Positions 26,625 to 36,982 of a DNA stretch of 64,000 nucleotides are shown here, in pieces; position 1 is the first letter of the stretch; each line of letters starts with the position of its first letter. The DNA comes from Vibrio penaeicida (GTDB lineage Bacteria > Pseudomonadota > Gammaproteobacteria > Enterobacterales > Vibrionaceae), in the NCBI RefSeq assembly GCF_002933855.1, contig NZ_BFAQ01000022.1, forward strand, positions 62,001-126,000. Reading direction: 5' to 3'. A model generated the notes under the pieces. It searched no databases and had not been told where the DNA came from. It was given only the letters and a program-made list of their open reading frames with translations. The translations under genes were made by a program, and so were the position numbers.

Positions 26625-27914
26625 GTGACGCGTATTATAGTTGTAGGCGGTGGCGCAGGTGGACTTGAACTTGCAACCAAGCTAGGACGGACTTTGGGTC
26701 GAAAAGGGCGTGCAAACGTTACTTTGGTTGACCGTAAAGCCAGTCATTTGTGGAAACCTTTGTTGCATGAAGTGGCAACGGGTTCTTTGGATGAAGGTGT
26801 CGATGCTTTGAGCTACCGAGCGCATGCTAAAAATCATCATTTTGATTTTCAAATGGGAAGCTTAAAAGACATTGATCGAGAGCGTAAGGTTATCTTCTTG
26901 ACTGAACTTCGCGACGAGCAAGATGAGCTTTTGATGCCGGAGCGAGAACTGGAATACGATATTCTTGTTATGGCTATCGGTTCTACTTCCAATGATTTCA
27001 ACACTCCAGGTGTTCGAGACAACTGTATTTTCCTTGATAGTCCAGAGCAAGCTCATCGTTTCCGCACTGAAATGAACAATGAGTTCTTGAAATTGCATGC
27101 GAAAAACGGCCAAGGCACAGTTGATATCGCGATTGTTGGAGCGGGTGCAACAGGTGTCGAGCTTTCTGCCGAGCTTCACAATGCTGTCAAAGAACTCAGA
27201 ACCTACGGTTTTGGGGATTTGGACTCTAGCAAACTCAATGTAAACCTTGTTGAAGCGGGTGAGCGGATTCTTCCTGCACTACCACCTCGTATTTCCAGCG
27301 CTGCACACCAAGAATTAACGAAACTTGGTGTTAATGTACGCACAGCAACCATGGTAACTCAAGCCGATGAAGAAGGCTTGACGACTAAAGATGGCGAGAA
27401 AATTCATGCTCAAATTATGGTTTGGGCTGCGGGAATCAAAGCCCCTGACTTTATTAAAGATATTGCTGGATTGGAAACAAACCGCATAAATCAACTGGTT
27501 GTTAAAGATACTCTACAAACCACGCGTGATGATGACATTTTTGTTATCGGTGATCTTGCACAATGTACTCAAGCTGATGGGAAATTTGTGCCACCACGTG
27601 CGCAAGCTGCTCACCAAATGGCGAGTCAGGCGTTTACTAACATTGTTGCCAAATTAAACGGACGAGAAATCAAACCCTATATCTACAAGGATCATGGCTC
27701 ACTTGTTTCGCTAAGCCGATTCTCTACTGTTGGCAGTTTGATGGGGAACCTTACAAAAGGCTCCATGATGGTCGAAGGTCGGATTGCCAGAGTGGTTTAC
27801 ATATCATTGTATAGAATGCACCAAATGGCGCTACATGGCGTTGTTAAAACGGGTCTTATGATGCTCGTTGGTCGAATAAACCGCGTGTTGCGTCCAAACT
27901 TAAAATTGCACTAA
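26625..27914 (+). CDS. ndh: type II NADH:quinone oxidoreductase
   Basis: Ndh passes electrons from NADH to quinone at the inner-membrane surface without pumping protons. The protein has 429 residues and follows E. coli Ndh closely: FAD-binding GGGAGGLE at the N-terminus, [24 protein letters not shown] split over the first 70 residues, NADH-binding [14 protein letters not shown] and [12 protein letters not shown]. The C-terminal amphipathic region ([12 protein letters not shown]) should attach it to the membrane. I start at GTG 26625, seven bases after TAGGAG. An FNR box upstream predicts aerobic expression. A terminator follows at 27941. Confidence 0.96.
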   Translation: MTRIIVVGGGAGGLELATKLGRTLGRKGRANVTLVDRKASHLWKPLLHEVATGSLDEGVDALSYRAHAKNHHFDFQMGSLKDIDRERKVIFLTELRDEQDELLMPERELEYDILVMAIGSTSNDFNTPGVRDNCIFLDSPEQAHRFRTEMNNEFLKLHAKNGQGTVDIAIVGAGATGVELSAELHNAVKELRTYGFGDLDSSKLNVNLVEAGERILPALPPRISSAAHQELTKLGVNVRTATMVTQADEEGLTTKDGEKIHAQIMVWAAGIKAPDFIKDIAGLETNRINQLVVKDTLQTTRDDDIFVIGDLAQCTQADGKFVPPRAQAAHQMASQAFTNIVAKLNGREIKPYIYKDHGSLVSLSRFSTVGSLMGNLTKGSMMVEGRIARVVYISLYRMHQMALHGVVKTGLMMLVGRINRVLRPNLKLH

Positions 27915-27940
27915 ATACGGTGTTTATTGCTAATCAATTA

Positions 27941-27962
27941 AAAGGGCTCGTATGAGCCCTTT
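27941..27962 (+). terminator. Rho-independent terminator of ndh
   Basis: AAAGGGCTC/GAGCCCTTT hairpin 26 bases after the stop codon. Confidence 0.8.
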
Positions 27963-28045
27963 CTGTTTGAAATCCATCTTGTTTTTACGCTTCCCCTTCA
28001 TGAGTACGACCATTCTCAGGTGCGACGAATACTCAGGAAACATCG

Positions 28046-28591
28046 TTATTCAGGAATAATCGAATAAACGATGCCATCTTTGGGTTTCCCGTTATGAACG
28101 AAACGGTTTCGTGCCATTCCTTCACAGATGGCTCCGCATTTTTCAGCAATTTTATGACTGATGATGTTTTCAGGGTCACACACAATTTCAAGCCGAGTCA
28201 GTTTCATCTTACTAAAGCAGCATTCAATTAAAGCCTCTAGCGCTTCCTTTCCATAGCCTTGATGTTGGTATGAATCAGAAATCCAATAGCCCAAACATCC
28301 CATGTTGAAAGACAAATAGCGTTCAGTTAGAGCGACCATACCCATAAATTGGTTAGTCTCTCTATCAAAAACACCGAAGCCAAACGCCAGACCTTTTAAC
28401 CAGTTAAGTCGATTGGCTATGAGGAAGTCGTAACCGTCTTCAGTTGAAAAATCGCTGTCGCACCAGTCTAGCCATTGATGGAGAGATGGGGAGGTTTGAA
28501 TTGCTTGCGTAAACGACCCGACTTCTTCATTTTTAATCAAACGAAGTTCGAGCCGTTTGGTGATGATGCAAAAATCAGGTGAAAAGTGCAT
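28046..28591 (-). CDS. GNAT acetyltransferase, RimJ/RimL type
   Basis: This 181-residue protein belongs to the N-acetyltransferase family that modifies protein N-termini or small amines using acetyl-CoA. Features are the RLELRLI start typical of RimJ/RimL, LGYWISDSYQHQGYGKEALEAL carrying the acetyl-CoA loop (QGYG), and EIVCDPENIISHKIAEKCGA. In E. coli the relatives acetylate ribosomal proteins S5 and L12, but this copy cannot be matched to either with certainty. It lies 21 bp downstream of csiV and may be co-transcribed with it. Confidence 0.85.
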   Translation of the reverse strand: MHFSPDFCIITKRLELRLIKNEEVGSFTQAIQTSPSLHQWLDWCDSDFSTEDGYDFLIANRLNWLKGLAFGFGVFDRETNQFMGMVALTERYLSFNMGCLGYWISDSYQHQGYGKEALEALIECCFSKMKLTRLEIVCDPENIISHKIAEKCGAICEGMARNRFVHNGKPKDGIVYSIIPE

Positions 28592-28612
28592 AGTCAGTAC
28601 AGACCAAATGAT

Positions 28613-29377
28613 CTAATTAACACGACGGACTTGAATAATCATGCCCATTAATGGGTGATCCAAATAATGGGTTTCACTGCTGCGCATACGTCGCTTCTGG
28701 TCCATGCGGTAAGGTTTAAGAAATTCTTCAACTTGCAATGTTGGGGAGACAGACTCCAAATTACCGATCTGAACAGTATCGTTGCCTTCTTCGGGTGTTA
28801 GCTCTAAAGTTTTTTCTTCAAATGCTACATCACGAATACTGGGCTTTTTTAAATCAAGTTTAATGTCTGCAAACAGGTAGTGCTGTACGTAAACTTGGAG
28901 TTTTCCTTCCAGTTCGTAGTTTGGTTGGAAATTGGTTTCTTCGGTAATTCCATCACCTAAATCTGCAACCAACTGGTTTTTAGTACGGGCTTTGCCTGTT
29001 TCATCGAACTGTTGAGAATAATCTTTACCTGCGTTGATGCGAAATACTGGTGCGCTGTGACTGCCTAGGTCTCCTTGTCGCCACGCGACATGAAGGAGAG
29101 GGGTAAATGCAGCGTGTTTTCTTAATGCATTGTATTGGGCGTTGAGAGCATAGCTTGATTTGGGTAGCAAGGTGGCACCTTTACGACGCATGCCCTCTGA
29201 ATCTTGGAAAGAATAAGCACCCTCTAAAGCTATTTGTGGGTTTTGATTTGGCCAAGCTTCGTTCAGAATTTCGGGATCCACTGCGCGTTTAAACAAAATG
29301 ACCTCTATATCAAATTGTCGGGCTGCCATAGATTCAAATGAAAACAGGCACAGCAGTAATGGGATCAGTTTTTTCAT
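28613..29377 (-). CDS. csiV: CsiV, periplasmic activator of LpoA/PBP1a-dependent peptidoglycan synthesis
   Basis: CsiV was described in V. cholerae as a periplasmic peptidoglycan-binding protein that works through LpoA to promote PBP1a activity. This 254-residue protein has a signal peptide (MKKLIPLLLCLFSFESMAA), then the family start RQFDIEVILFKR and the C-terminal LDHPLMGMIIQVRRV. I start at ATG 29377, five bases after GGAGC; an upstream extension lacks a signal peptide. The place directly downstream of mfd matches V. cholerae as I recall it. With LpoB also encoded in the window, activators for both class A synthases' pathways lie within 8 kb. Confidence 0.85.
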   Translation of the reverse strand: MKKLIPLLLCLFSFESMAARQFDIEVILFKRAVDPEILNEAWPNQNPQIALEGAYSFQDSEGMRRKGATLLPKSSYALNAQYNALRKHAAFTPLLHVAWRQGDLGSHSAPVFRINAGKDYSQQFDETGKARTKNQLVADLGDGITEETNFQPNYELEGKLQVYVQHYLFADIKLDLKKPSIRDVAFEEKTLELTPEEGNDTVQIGNLESVSPTLQVEEFLKPYRMDQKRRMRSSETHYLDHPLMGMIIQVRRVN

Positions 29378-29457
29378 TGTTGCTCCGTCAGATAAGAGCG
29401 GCGGTATGCCACTCTTTGGCTGTAAATAGGCATTCGGTAAGCGTACCAAATTACGGT

Positions 29458-32400
29458 TTAACTTGGCAGGCGATTCTCTGCAAACTGTTGAAGTAAGTCG
29501 TTAATAAAACGTACTCTTTCACGGCGATCTGTTAATGGTATCGCAAACTTCAGCTTGGTTGGACCTTCCATTCCATATTTTTGCGGTGCTGATTGCAGCA
29601 ATTTAACAAGAAATGCAGGGTTAATGTCAGCGGTAGGATAAAATTCAATAAATCCACCTTTAGCATGTGCTTCGATTTTCTTGATGTGCATCTTGCCAGC
29701 TGTCAGCTTCACCTCGCTTATCGCAAGTAAATTTTTAGCGGCATCTGGAAGCGTGCCAAATCTATCGATGAGCTCGACTTTCATTTCTGCCAATTCATTC
29801 TCTGTGCTCACACTAGCAATGCGTTTGTACATCGATAAACGTGTGTTGATGTCGGGAATGTATTCATCAGGTAATAGTGCGGGTAAGCGCAGTTCCACTT
29901 CGGTTTGATCTCGGAGAAGTTCATCCAGAGATGGCTCTTTCCCTTCTTTTAGTGCTTCTACTGCTTGCTCTAGCATTTCCATGTAAAGGGTAAAACCAAC
30001 GGATTGAATCTGACCACTCTGATCATCACCTAAGAGCTCACCCGCACCACGAATTTCTAGGTCGTGCGTAGCGAGTGTAAAGCCTGCACCCAAGTCTTCA
30101 AGTGATGCAATTGCGTCCAACCGTTTAATGGCATCCTTTGTCATGGCTTTTGGATGTGGTGTGAGCAAATAGGCGTAGGCTTGATGGTGTGAACGACCAA
30201 CGCGTCCCCTTAATTGGTGCAACTGTGCCAAGCCAAGATTGTCTGCTCTATCCATGATTATGGTGTTTGCCGTTGGTACATCGATCCCCGTTTCGATGAT
30301 GGTCGTACAGACGAGAAGATTGAAACGCTGATGATAGAAATCATTCATGATGCGTTCCAGCTCTCTTTCTCTCATTTGACCATGAGCGACGGTAATTCGA
30401 GCTTCTGGAATCAGCTTTTCAAGATCAGCTGCGACCTTATCGATGGTTTCAACCTGATTGTGTAGGAAGTAAACCTGACCACCACGCATAATCTCACGTA
30501 GTACCGCTTCCCGCGTCACGCTATCTTCTCGTTCACGAACAAACGTTTTAATCGCCAGTCTGCGCGCAGGTGGGGTTGCAATGATAGAAAGATCACGCAT
30601 GCCACTCATTGCCATATTCAGAGTTCGAGGAATAGGCGTTGCGGTAAGCGTTAATATATCCACATCGGCACGCATGGATTTTACTTTTTCTTTTTGACGC
30701 ACACCAAAGCGATGCTCTTCGTCGACAACGAGTAATCCCAAGTCTCGGAATTTGATGTCGTTTTGTAAGAGTTTGTGAGTGCCAATAATGATATCGACTT
30801 TGCCATCTTTGACATCGGCAAGTATTTGCTTTTGCTCTTTGGCTGATTTGAAGCGAGACAGTACTTCCACGCGAATAGGGAGGTTAGCAAATCGGTCTCG
30901 GAAGTTTTCAAAGTGCTGTTGGGCTAACAATGTGGTAGGAACTAACACCGCGACTTGCTTGCTGTTGTCGGTAGAGACAAATGCAGCGCGCATCGCCACT
31001 TCCGTTTTTCCGAAGCCCACATCGCCACACACCAATCTGTCCATCGCTTTTGCTTGGCACATGTCTGATAAAACGGCGTTAATTGCCATGGCCTGATCAT
31101 CGGTTTCTTCAAAAGGAAAGCTCGCTTTGAAGGTGGCGTATTGTTCTCGATCCAGTTTGAATTTGAATCCGGGTTTGAGTTCTCGTTTGGCGTAAACGTC
31201 TAATAATTCAGCGGCAACATCTCGAACTTTTTCCGCTGCTTTTCTTCGTGCTTTTGCCCACGCTTCGCCGCCAAGCTTGTGCAGAGGTGCACTGTCTTCT
31301 GCGCCACCTGAATAACGGCTGATAAGATTAAGTGAAGACACAGGAACGTAAAGTTTTGCCCCGTTTTGATATTCGAGCGTTACGTATTCAGTTTGCATTC
31401 CACCCGCTTCAAGCGTTTGAAGCCCGGTATAACGACCAATGCCGTGGTCTAAGTGAACGACGGGCTGTCCCGGTTTCAGCTCCGCCAAATGGCGAATAAC
31501 GGTATCGGAATTTACTGCCTTACGATCTTTTTTACGCCTTTGAATCACTCGGTCACCGAGTAAATCACTCTCACAAATTATCGCGAGATTTGCGGATTCA
31601 TGGATAAAACCATGCTCGGCAGCACCGAGAATCAACGTGGTTTTGTCTTTAGACTCGATGGCATGATTGAGGTGATTATGCTCGACGGGTTTTAGCTTGA
31701 TTCGCTGCAGCAGTTCTAACAAAGCTTCGCGTCTACCTTCGGATTCAACCGAAAACACAACTTGACCGCTGAATTGTTCGATGAACTGGCGAAGCAATGC
31801 CATAGGTTCTTTGTGTTGGTGCTGAACGTGCAATTCAGGCAGGGCGCATATGTTTTCGTTTGAACGACCTGCTTTTTCTGAAATGGCTTCGATACTAAGT
31901 AGCGATTGAGGCAGTGACTTGAAGCGAGCGTACAATTCATCTTTTTTAAGCCACAGAGTTTCAGGCTCAAGCAAAGGACGAAGTGGATCTATTTTACGTT
32001 GATCAAATCGGTAATCCACATCCGTTAGAAATGTGTCTACCGCACTGTCTAAGTCACCGACCGTAACAAGTAGCGTATTGTCAGGAAGGTAGTCGAACAG
32101 CGTCTCTGTTTCTTCAAAGAACAACGGTTGCCAATATTCAATACCTGCTGGCCATGTCCCTTTACTGATTTGCATATAAATGGATTCGGGTTCTCGGCGC
32201 GCTTCAAATTTTTGGCGCCAACGCCCACGAAAGTCTTCAATGGCTTGTTCGGTGGTAGGGAATTCGTGAGCAGGCAGCAGTCGAATCTCTTGGATATCGT
32301 CGATCGAACGTTGATTTTCAGGATCGAAAGTACGAATACTGTCTATTTCGTCATCGAAAAAATCAATTCGATAAGGGTCACTTGCTCCGGTTGGGTATAA

Positions 32401-32916
32401 GTCGATGATTGAGCCACGGCTTGCGTATTCACCCGGACCAAACACTTGGTCTACATGCCTATAGCCAGATTTCTCCAATTGAAGGCGCAACGCATCCAGT
32501 GAATAATTATCTCCACTCTTCACCATTAAGGTGTGCTGGAGTAAGAAACTACGGGGAGACTGACGTTGGAGCAGGGTACTTACTGGGATGACGGCGATGC
32601 CATCGCTTTGGCTCGGCATCTGATAAAGGTGCGCAATCCTGTCAGAGATGATGTCCTGATGCGGTGAAAAATTATCATAAGGCAATGTTTCCCAATCTGG
32701 AAACAGGTGAACATCTCGCTGTGAAAATTGCTCGACTTCCGCTGAAAGCTTGAGCGCTAATTGAGGGTCAGGGACAACAAGTAATAGGTGCCCTTGATGT
32801 TGCTCTGCAAGCTGTGCGATTGCGATCGACAGCGCCGAACCTTTAAGGTTACCGACGTGCTTTTTATCTCCCGCGTTACTTGGTAACGCCAGAGAAAGAA
32901 GATTTGAATTAGGCAT
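29458..32916 (-). CDS. mfd: transcription-repair coupling factor
   Basis: Mfd removes RNA polymerase stalled at DNA lesions and recruits UvrA. The protein has 1152 residues (E. coli 1148). The UvrB-like N-terminal part is followed by the polymerase-interacting domain (~residue 470-540, KPGQPVVHLDHGIGRYTG). The RecG-like translocase has Walker A GDVGFGKTEVA, DEEH box VVDEEHRFGV, LTATPIPRTL and QLRGRVGRSHHQAY, then the C-terminal inhibitory domain. It lies 5 bp downstream of the PilZ gene and ~80 bp upstream of csiV, all on the minus strand. Confidence 0.97.
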   Translation of the reverse strand: MPNSNLLSLALPSNAGDKKHVGNLKGSALSIAIAQLAEQHQGHLLLVVPDPQLALKLSAEVEQFSQRDVHLFPDWETLPYDNFSPHQDIISDRIAHLYQMPSQSDGIAVIPVSTLLQRQSPRSFLLQHTLMVKSGDNYSLDALRLQLEKSGYRHVDQVFGPGEYASRGSIIDLYPTGASDPYRIDFFDDEIDSIRTFDPENQRSIDDIQEIRLLPAHEFPTTEQAIEDFRGRWRQKFEARREPESIYMQISKGTWPAGIEYWQPLFFEETETLFDYLPDNTLLVTVGDLDSAVDTFLTDVDYRFDQRKIDPLRPLLEPETLWLKKDELYARFKSLPQSLLSIEAISEKAGRSNENICALPELHVQHQHKEPMALLRQFIEQFSGQVVFSVESEGRREALLELLQRIKLKPVEHNHLNHAIESKDKTTLILGAAEHGFIHESANLAIICESDLLGDRVIQRRKKDRKAVNSDTVIRHLAELKPGQPVVHLDHGIGRYTGLQTLEAGGMQTEYVTLEYQNGAKLYVPVSSLNLISRYSGGAEDSAPLHKLGGEAWAKARRKAAEKVRDVAAELLDVYAKRELKPGFKFKLDREQYATFKASFPFEETDDQAMAINAVLSDMCQAKAMDRLVCGDVGFGKTEVAMRAAFVSTDNSKQVAVLVPTTLLAQQHFENFRDRFANLPIRVEVLSRFKSAKEQKQILADVKDGKVDIIIGTHKLLQNDIKFRDLGLLVVDEEHRFGVRQKEKVKSMRADVDILTLTATPIPRTLNMAMSGMRDLSIIATPPARRLAIKTFVREREDSVTREAVLREIMRGGQVYFLHNQVETIDKVAADLEKLIPEARITVAHGQMRERELERIMNDFYHQRFNLLVCTTIIETGIDVPTANTIIMDRADNLGLAQLHQLRGRVGRSHHQAYAYLLTPHPKAMTKDAIKRLDAIASLEDLGAGFTLATHDLEIRGAGELLGDDQSGQIQSVGFTLYMEMLEQAVEALKEGKEPSLDELLRDQTEVELRLPALLPDEYIPDINTRLSMYKRIASVSTENELAEMKVELIDRFGTLPDAAKNLLAISEVKLTAGKMHIKKIEAHAKGGFIEFYPTADINPAFLVKLLQSAPQKYGMEGPTKLKFAIPLTDRRERVRFINDLLQQFAENRLPS

Positions 32917-32921
32917 AACGT

Positions 32922-33491
32922 TTATTTTCGGTCGCGTTCCAGTGAACGTTGTCTGAGTAGTTTTTGTTGTTGATGAAGCGCGGCTTTGATCAGCAAATCT
33001 TGATCTTCTTCACGCAAGAGAGAGAATGATATCGTGATTTTATTGGATTGTTCGCTCTCTTCACATTCCACGACTTCGCCATAACAGTAAATGGCTGCGG
33101 CTGGAAACTCCAGAAAAATTTTGGTCCGTACCTGACGCCCTATTGGTAATGCATTATTAGAAAAGTATGTGAACTGGCTAGCGCCAAAAGAAGTCGTGGT
33201 ATGGCTGAATGCAGGGTCATTTTGTTGAGAAAGCATATAAGTAAGCAATAAGTTCAGCTTACTGTTCTGAGTTTCCAACAATTGAACAACATGAGACAAG
33301 TCGCTACTGCGTAATTCGCCTATGGCCTTTTCTGTTACGGTATCGAGAGAACTGAATTCGCTTGCGACCAAGAAAGGCGCCGGAATCTCAGTAACAAACT
33401 GCTCTAAATCCGGAAGAATGAATTCGGAATCTAGCGGCTCGATGTTGACTGATAGACCATGTTGGACGGTAAAATACTCTTGCTGGCTCAT
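32922..33491 (-). CDS. degenerate PilZ-domain protein (PlzB-like)
   Basis: This is a 189-residue cytoplasmic protein. The C-terminal ~90 residues look like a PilZ beta-barrel (ALPIGRQVRTKIFLEFPAAA, YCYGEVVECEE, ITISFSLLREEDQDLLIKA), normally a c-di-GMP receptor. The two binding motifs are not recognisable: no RxxxR, and SFGASQ replaces (D/N)xSxxG. The N-terminal ~100 residues form a helical YcgR-like companion region. V. cholerae PlzB (VC1885, recalled) occupies the same place before mfd. I use ATG 33491, after AAGGAA. It probably does not bind c-di-GMP canonically. Confidence 0.78.
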   Translation of the reverse strand: MSQQEYFTVQHGLSVNIEPLDSEFILPDLEQFVTEIPAPFLVASEFSSLDTVTEKAIGELRSSDLSHVVQLLETQNSKLNLLLTYMLSQQNDPAFSHTTTSFGASQFTYFSNNALPIGRQVRTKIFLEFPAAAIYCYGEVVECEESEQSNKITISFSLLREEDQDLLIKAALHQQQKLLRQRSLERDRK

Positions 33492-33668
33492 ACTGCAATT
33501 CCTTTCTGTTAACCTTTTGATTATCGTCATGTAGGCGTATGAATCAAGAAAACCCCTCGTATATGTCGTTTTTTCGTCAATTTAGTTCTGCAATTCTCAG
33601 TAAAGACTACTAAATCAGTGTCTTTCTCGTTACATTACCGACCAGAGATTTATCAAGGTTCCCTTAAT

Positions 33669-34877
33669 ATGTTCCATCCCATTTCAATTTACATCGGGTT
33701 GCGCTATTTGCGCGGAAGGTCAGGAGATCGCTTCAGTCGCTTTGTTTCTTTTATGTCGACAGCTGGCATAACGATTGGTGTCCTGGCGCTAATTACGGTC
33801 ACATCCGTAATGAACGGATTTGAAGGGCAACTCAAAGGGCGAATCTTGGGTGTATTACCTCATGTTGTTATTAGTCAGGATTCCGGAAAAACGGTAAGAA
33901 CTGATGTGCCACCAGAATTTCTTTCTCAGTATTCATTTTCTTCCAAACCTTCCCCTATTGTTCGGTCTGAAGCGGTTATACAAAGCCCAGTTCAATTAAG
34001 TGCTGGTATGCTTTTAGGCATTGATCCTGCGTTAAATGACCCAATAGGGAAACATTTGCTTGGTGGAAAGCTAGACCAGCTGGAGCAGGGTGAATACAGA
34101 GTGTTTTTGGGTCATACCTTGGCTCGTCAGTTAAAAGCGAGAATTGGCGATAAAGTGAGGATAATGGTGACAGGTGCAAGCCGATTTACACCTTTAGGAC
34201 GAATTCCGAGCCAGAGAAACTTTACCGTAGCCGGCGTATTCAATACGGGCTCCGATGTAGATGCGCAGTTGATGGTCGCAAATATTAATGATGCAGGTCG
34301 ATTGCTTCGATATTCTTCCGACACGATTACGGGTTGGAGACTGACTTTTGATGACCCATTCATTGTGTCTGAATACGCCTCGGTCTCTCTACCCAGTGGG
34401 TGGAAATGGAGCGATTGGCGCGAGCAAAGAGGTGAGCTATTCCAAGCCGTTAAGATGGAAAAAAATATGATGGGTCTGATGCTAGGGCTTATTGTTGCTG
34501 TTGCGGCATTTAATATTATTTCTGCGTTGATTATGGTGGTAATGGAGAAGCAAGCTGAAGTCGCCATTCTAAAAACGCAGGGTTTATCCAATTTTCAGGT
34601 AATGACCGTGTTTGTTGTACAAGGTGCGAGTAGCGGAATTATTGGCTCTTTGGTGGGGGGCTTGTTAGGCGTAGCGCTTGCGACAAACATAAACGGTGTA
34701 TTAGAAACGTTTAACTTGAGTTTGTTTGCCGTCGGCGGTGAACTGCCCGTTCTTATCAATTATTCGCAAGTTTTCACCATCATCATACTTGCAGTGGCAT
34801 TGAGTATTGTTGCCACGTTGTATCCTTCTTATCGGGCTTCGTCCGTCAAACCTGCTGAGGCACTTCGTTATGAGTAA
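33669..34877 (+). CDS. lolC: lipoprotein-releasing complex membrane subunit LolC
   Basis: LolC, with LolD and LolE, extracts outer-membrane lipoproteins from the inner membrane and hands them to LolA. The protein has 402 residues. The N-terminal family signature ([20 protein letters not shown]) is followed by a membrane segment, a ~200-residue periplasmic domain and three C-terminal membrane segments typical of FtsX/MacB-type permeases ([32 protein letters not shown] end). The ATG at 33669 fits the family start. The last 8 bp overlap lolD, so the pair is coupled. It is divergent from the PilZ-mfd-csiV genes. Confidence 0.95.
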   Translation: MFHPISIYIGLRYLRGRSGDRFSRFVSFMSTAGITIGVLALITVTSVMNGFEGQLKGRILGVLPHVVISQDSGKTVRTDVPPEFLSQYSFSSKPSPIVRSEAVIQSPVQLSAGMLLGIDPALNDPIGKHLLGGKLDQLEQGEYRVFLGHTLARQLKARIGDKVRIMVTGASRFTPLGRIPSQRNFTVAGVFNTGSDVDAQLMVANINDAGRLLRYSSDTITGWRLTFDDPFIVSEYASVSLPSGWKWSDWREQRGELFQAVKMEKNMMGLMLGLIVAVAAFNIISALIMVVMEKQAEVAILKTQGLSNFQVMTVFVVQGASSGIIGSLVGGLLGVALATNINGVLETFNLSLFAVGGELPVLINYSQVFTIIILAVALSIVATLYPSYRASSVKPAEALRYE

Positions 34878-35568
34878 ATTACTTCTTTGTGATTCTGTCT
34901 GTAAAACCTATCGCGAAGGGAGTGTAGAAACCGAAGTTCTAAAAGGAGTGAGCTTTGCGTTGGACGCAGGAGAGCTGGTTTCTATTGTGGGGTCTTCGGG
35001 TTCTGGAAAAAGCACGTTATTGCACGTTTTAGGAGCACTAGATGATGCTTCTGAGGGAGAAGTGTCGTTTCAAGAGCAAAGCCTAAAGGCGTTATCGAGC
35101 AATCAGCAAGCGAAGCTGCGCAATCAACACATTGGTTTTGTGTATCAATTTCATCACCTTCTAGCTGATTTTACCGCCGTTGAAAACGTCGCTATGCCTC
35201 TTATGATTGGCGGTTCATCTCCAAAGCAGGCAAAATCAAAAGCAGAGAGCTTGCTCACTAAAGTAGGGTTAGCACATAGGTTGGCGCACCGACCTGCTGA
35301 ACTTTCTGGTGGTGAGCGGCAAAGAGTGGCTATCGCTAGGGCTTTAGTGAATGAGCCTGCTCTGGTACTTGCCGATGAGCCAACTGGTAATCTAGACCAC
35401 ACTACGGCTTTGGCTATTTATGACCTTATGCGTGAATTAAATCGAGAGTCTGGTACGGCATTTCTTGTTGTTACCCATGACAATGAACTTGCTGACAAGA
35501 TGGATCGAAAGCTGCACATGCAAGATGGGTTATTAGTTCACGAAAATGAAATGCGTGCCGCGCACTAA
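34870..35568 (+). CDS. lolD: lipoprotein-releasing complex ATPase LolD
   Basis: This 232-residue ABC ATPase powers LolCDE. It has Walker [10 protein letters not shown], the Lol-specific region [24 protein letters not shown], signature [15 protein letters not shown], Walker [13 protein letters not shown] and the switch His in VVTHD. The ATG at 34870 lies within the end of lolC; the longer frame upstream duplicates lolC coding sequence. LolE begins 12 bp downstream. Confidence 0.96.
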   Translation: MSKLLLCDSVCKTYREGSVETEVLKGVSFALDAGELVSIVGSSGSGKSTLLHVLGALDDASEGEVSFQEQSLKALSSNQQAKLRNQHIGFVYQFHHLLADFTAVENVAMPLMIGGSSPKQAKSKAESLLTKVGLAHRLAHRPAELSGGERQRVAIARALVNEPALVLADEPTGNLDHTTALAIYDLMRELNRESGTAFLVVTHDNELADKMDRKLHMQDGLLVHENEMRAAH

Positions 35569-35580
35569 GAGGCTGACCAG

Positions 35581-36822
35581 ATGTTTTCTCTTTCCTTACT
35601 GATTGGAAGCCGCTTTAGCCGTGCAAAACAGCGGAACAAATTAGTTTCGTTTATCTCTTTGTCTTCTACGATTGGTATTGCTGTCGGTGTGGCTGTTGTG
35701 CTTATCGGTTTATCTGCAATGAACGGTTTTGAGCGCGAACTTGAAAACCGTGTGCTTGCGGTTATTCCTCATGGTGAGCTTGAAGGGTTTAATGCCCCTA
35801 TTTCAGATTGGCAAACTGTTGCGAGAACAGCAGAAGAGCATGAAAAAGTGATCGCGGCTGCGCCCTATATTCGGCTAACTGGTTTAGCGGAGAAAGGGCA
35901 AACACTAAAGGCAGTGGAGATAAGAGGTGTCGACCCTCAATTGGAATCACGAGTGTCGAACCTATCTGAGTACATTGGTGAGGAAGCCTGGCAGAATTTT
36001 CGCTCCGGCAGTAATCAAGTGATATTAGGAAAGGGGATTGCGGATCACCTTGGGGTAACGCTCGGCGAGAGCATTACTTTGTTGATTCCTCAAACGAGTA
36101 ATTCACTGAAAGTACGCTCTCCAAAGCGTGTTCGCCTGAAAATCGTTGGGCTTTTGTCTTTAGGTGGCCAAATCGATCATGGGCTGGTATTACTGCCTTT
36201 GGAAGATGCGCAAAAGTACTCTGATATTACAGAAGGCGTAACGGGCGTTTCCATTAAAACGACCGATGTCCTTAATGCCCAAACGATTGTGCGTGAAGCG
36301 GGTAACACGTTGCAAGTAAAGGTGTATCTAAAAAGCTGGCAACAAAAATTTGGATTCTTGTACCGAGATATACAATTGGTTAGAACCATCATGTACCTAG
36401 TAATGGTATTAGTGATCAGCGTTGCTTGTTTCAATATCGTGTCCACTTTGATGATGGCGGTAAAAGACAGGCTTTCAGAAATTGCCATTCTAAAAACGAT
36501 GGGCGCGACGGATGGGCTTATTCGTCGTACTTTTGTTTGGCAAGGGGTATTTTCTGGAATAACGGGAAGTCTTGCTGGCAGTGCTTTAGGGGTGCTCGTT
36601 TCGAGTAATTTGACTGTTTTAATTAAAGGGCTTGAAAGTCTCGTTGGTCATCAATTTTTGTCGGGAGATATCTATTTTATCGACTTCTTACCCTCCGAGA
36701 TTATTTGGCAAGACGTAGCGCTGGTTTCTGGCACCGCAGTTATCTTAAGCCTATTCGCTACGCTTTATCCTGCATCTAGGGCCAGTCAAACAAACCCAGC
36801 GAAAGTGTTAAGTGGTAAATAA
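35581..36822 (+). CDS. lolE: lipoprotein-releasing complex membrane subunit LolE
   Basis: This 413-residue permease is paralogous to LolC: N-terminal GSRFSRAKQRNKLVSFISLSS, membrane helix, periplasmic domain, and three C-terminal helices with ACFNIVSTLMMAVKDR and the ending ASRASQTNPAKVLSGK. LolE recognises the lipoprotein substrate and LolC contacts LolA, in the E. coli model. It ends the lolCDE operon and is followed by a strong terminator at 36852. Confidence 0.95.
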   Translation: MFSLSLLIGSRFSRAKQRNKLVSFISLSSTIGIAVGVAVVLIGLSAMNGFERELENRVLAVIPHGELEGFNAPISDWQTVARTAEEHEKVIAAAPYIRLTGLAEKGQTLKAVEIRGVDPQLESRVSNLSEYIGEEAWQNFRSGSNQVILGKGIADHLGVTLGESITLLIPQTSNSLKVRSPKRVRLKIVGLLSLGGQIDHGLVLLPLEDAQKYSDITEGVTGVSIKTTDVLNAQTIVREAGNTLQVKVYLKSWQQKFGFLYRDIQLVRTIMYLVMVLVISVACFNIVSTLMMAVKDRLSEIAILKTMGATDGLIRRTFVWQGVFSGITGSLAGSALGVLVSSNLTVLIKGLESLVGHQFLSGDIYFIDFLPSEIIWQDVALVSGTAVILSLFATLYPASRASQTNPAKVLSGK

Positions 36823-36851
36823 CCCGATTTGAATTGGAAAGTGACGAACTT

Positions 36852-36878
36852 AAAAGGGCTCAATGTGAGCCCTTTTTT
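36852..36878 (+). terminator. Rho-independent terminator of lolCDE
   Basis: AAAAGGGCTC/GAGCCCTTTT with six T residues, 30 bases after the lolE stop. Confidence 0.88.
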
Positions 36879-36982
36879 GATGGTAGTAACTAAATCTGAT
36901 TATGAGAAACAGCGTGATTACATTTAGTTGTATATCGGCTCGGAGCGTTAGACTTCCAGTTACTTGCGGTTAGAAAAATCCT

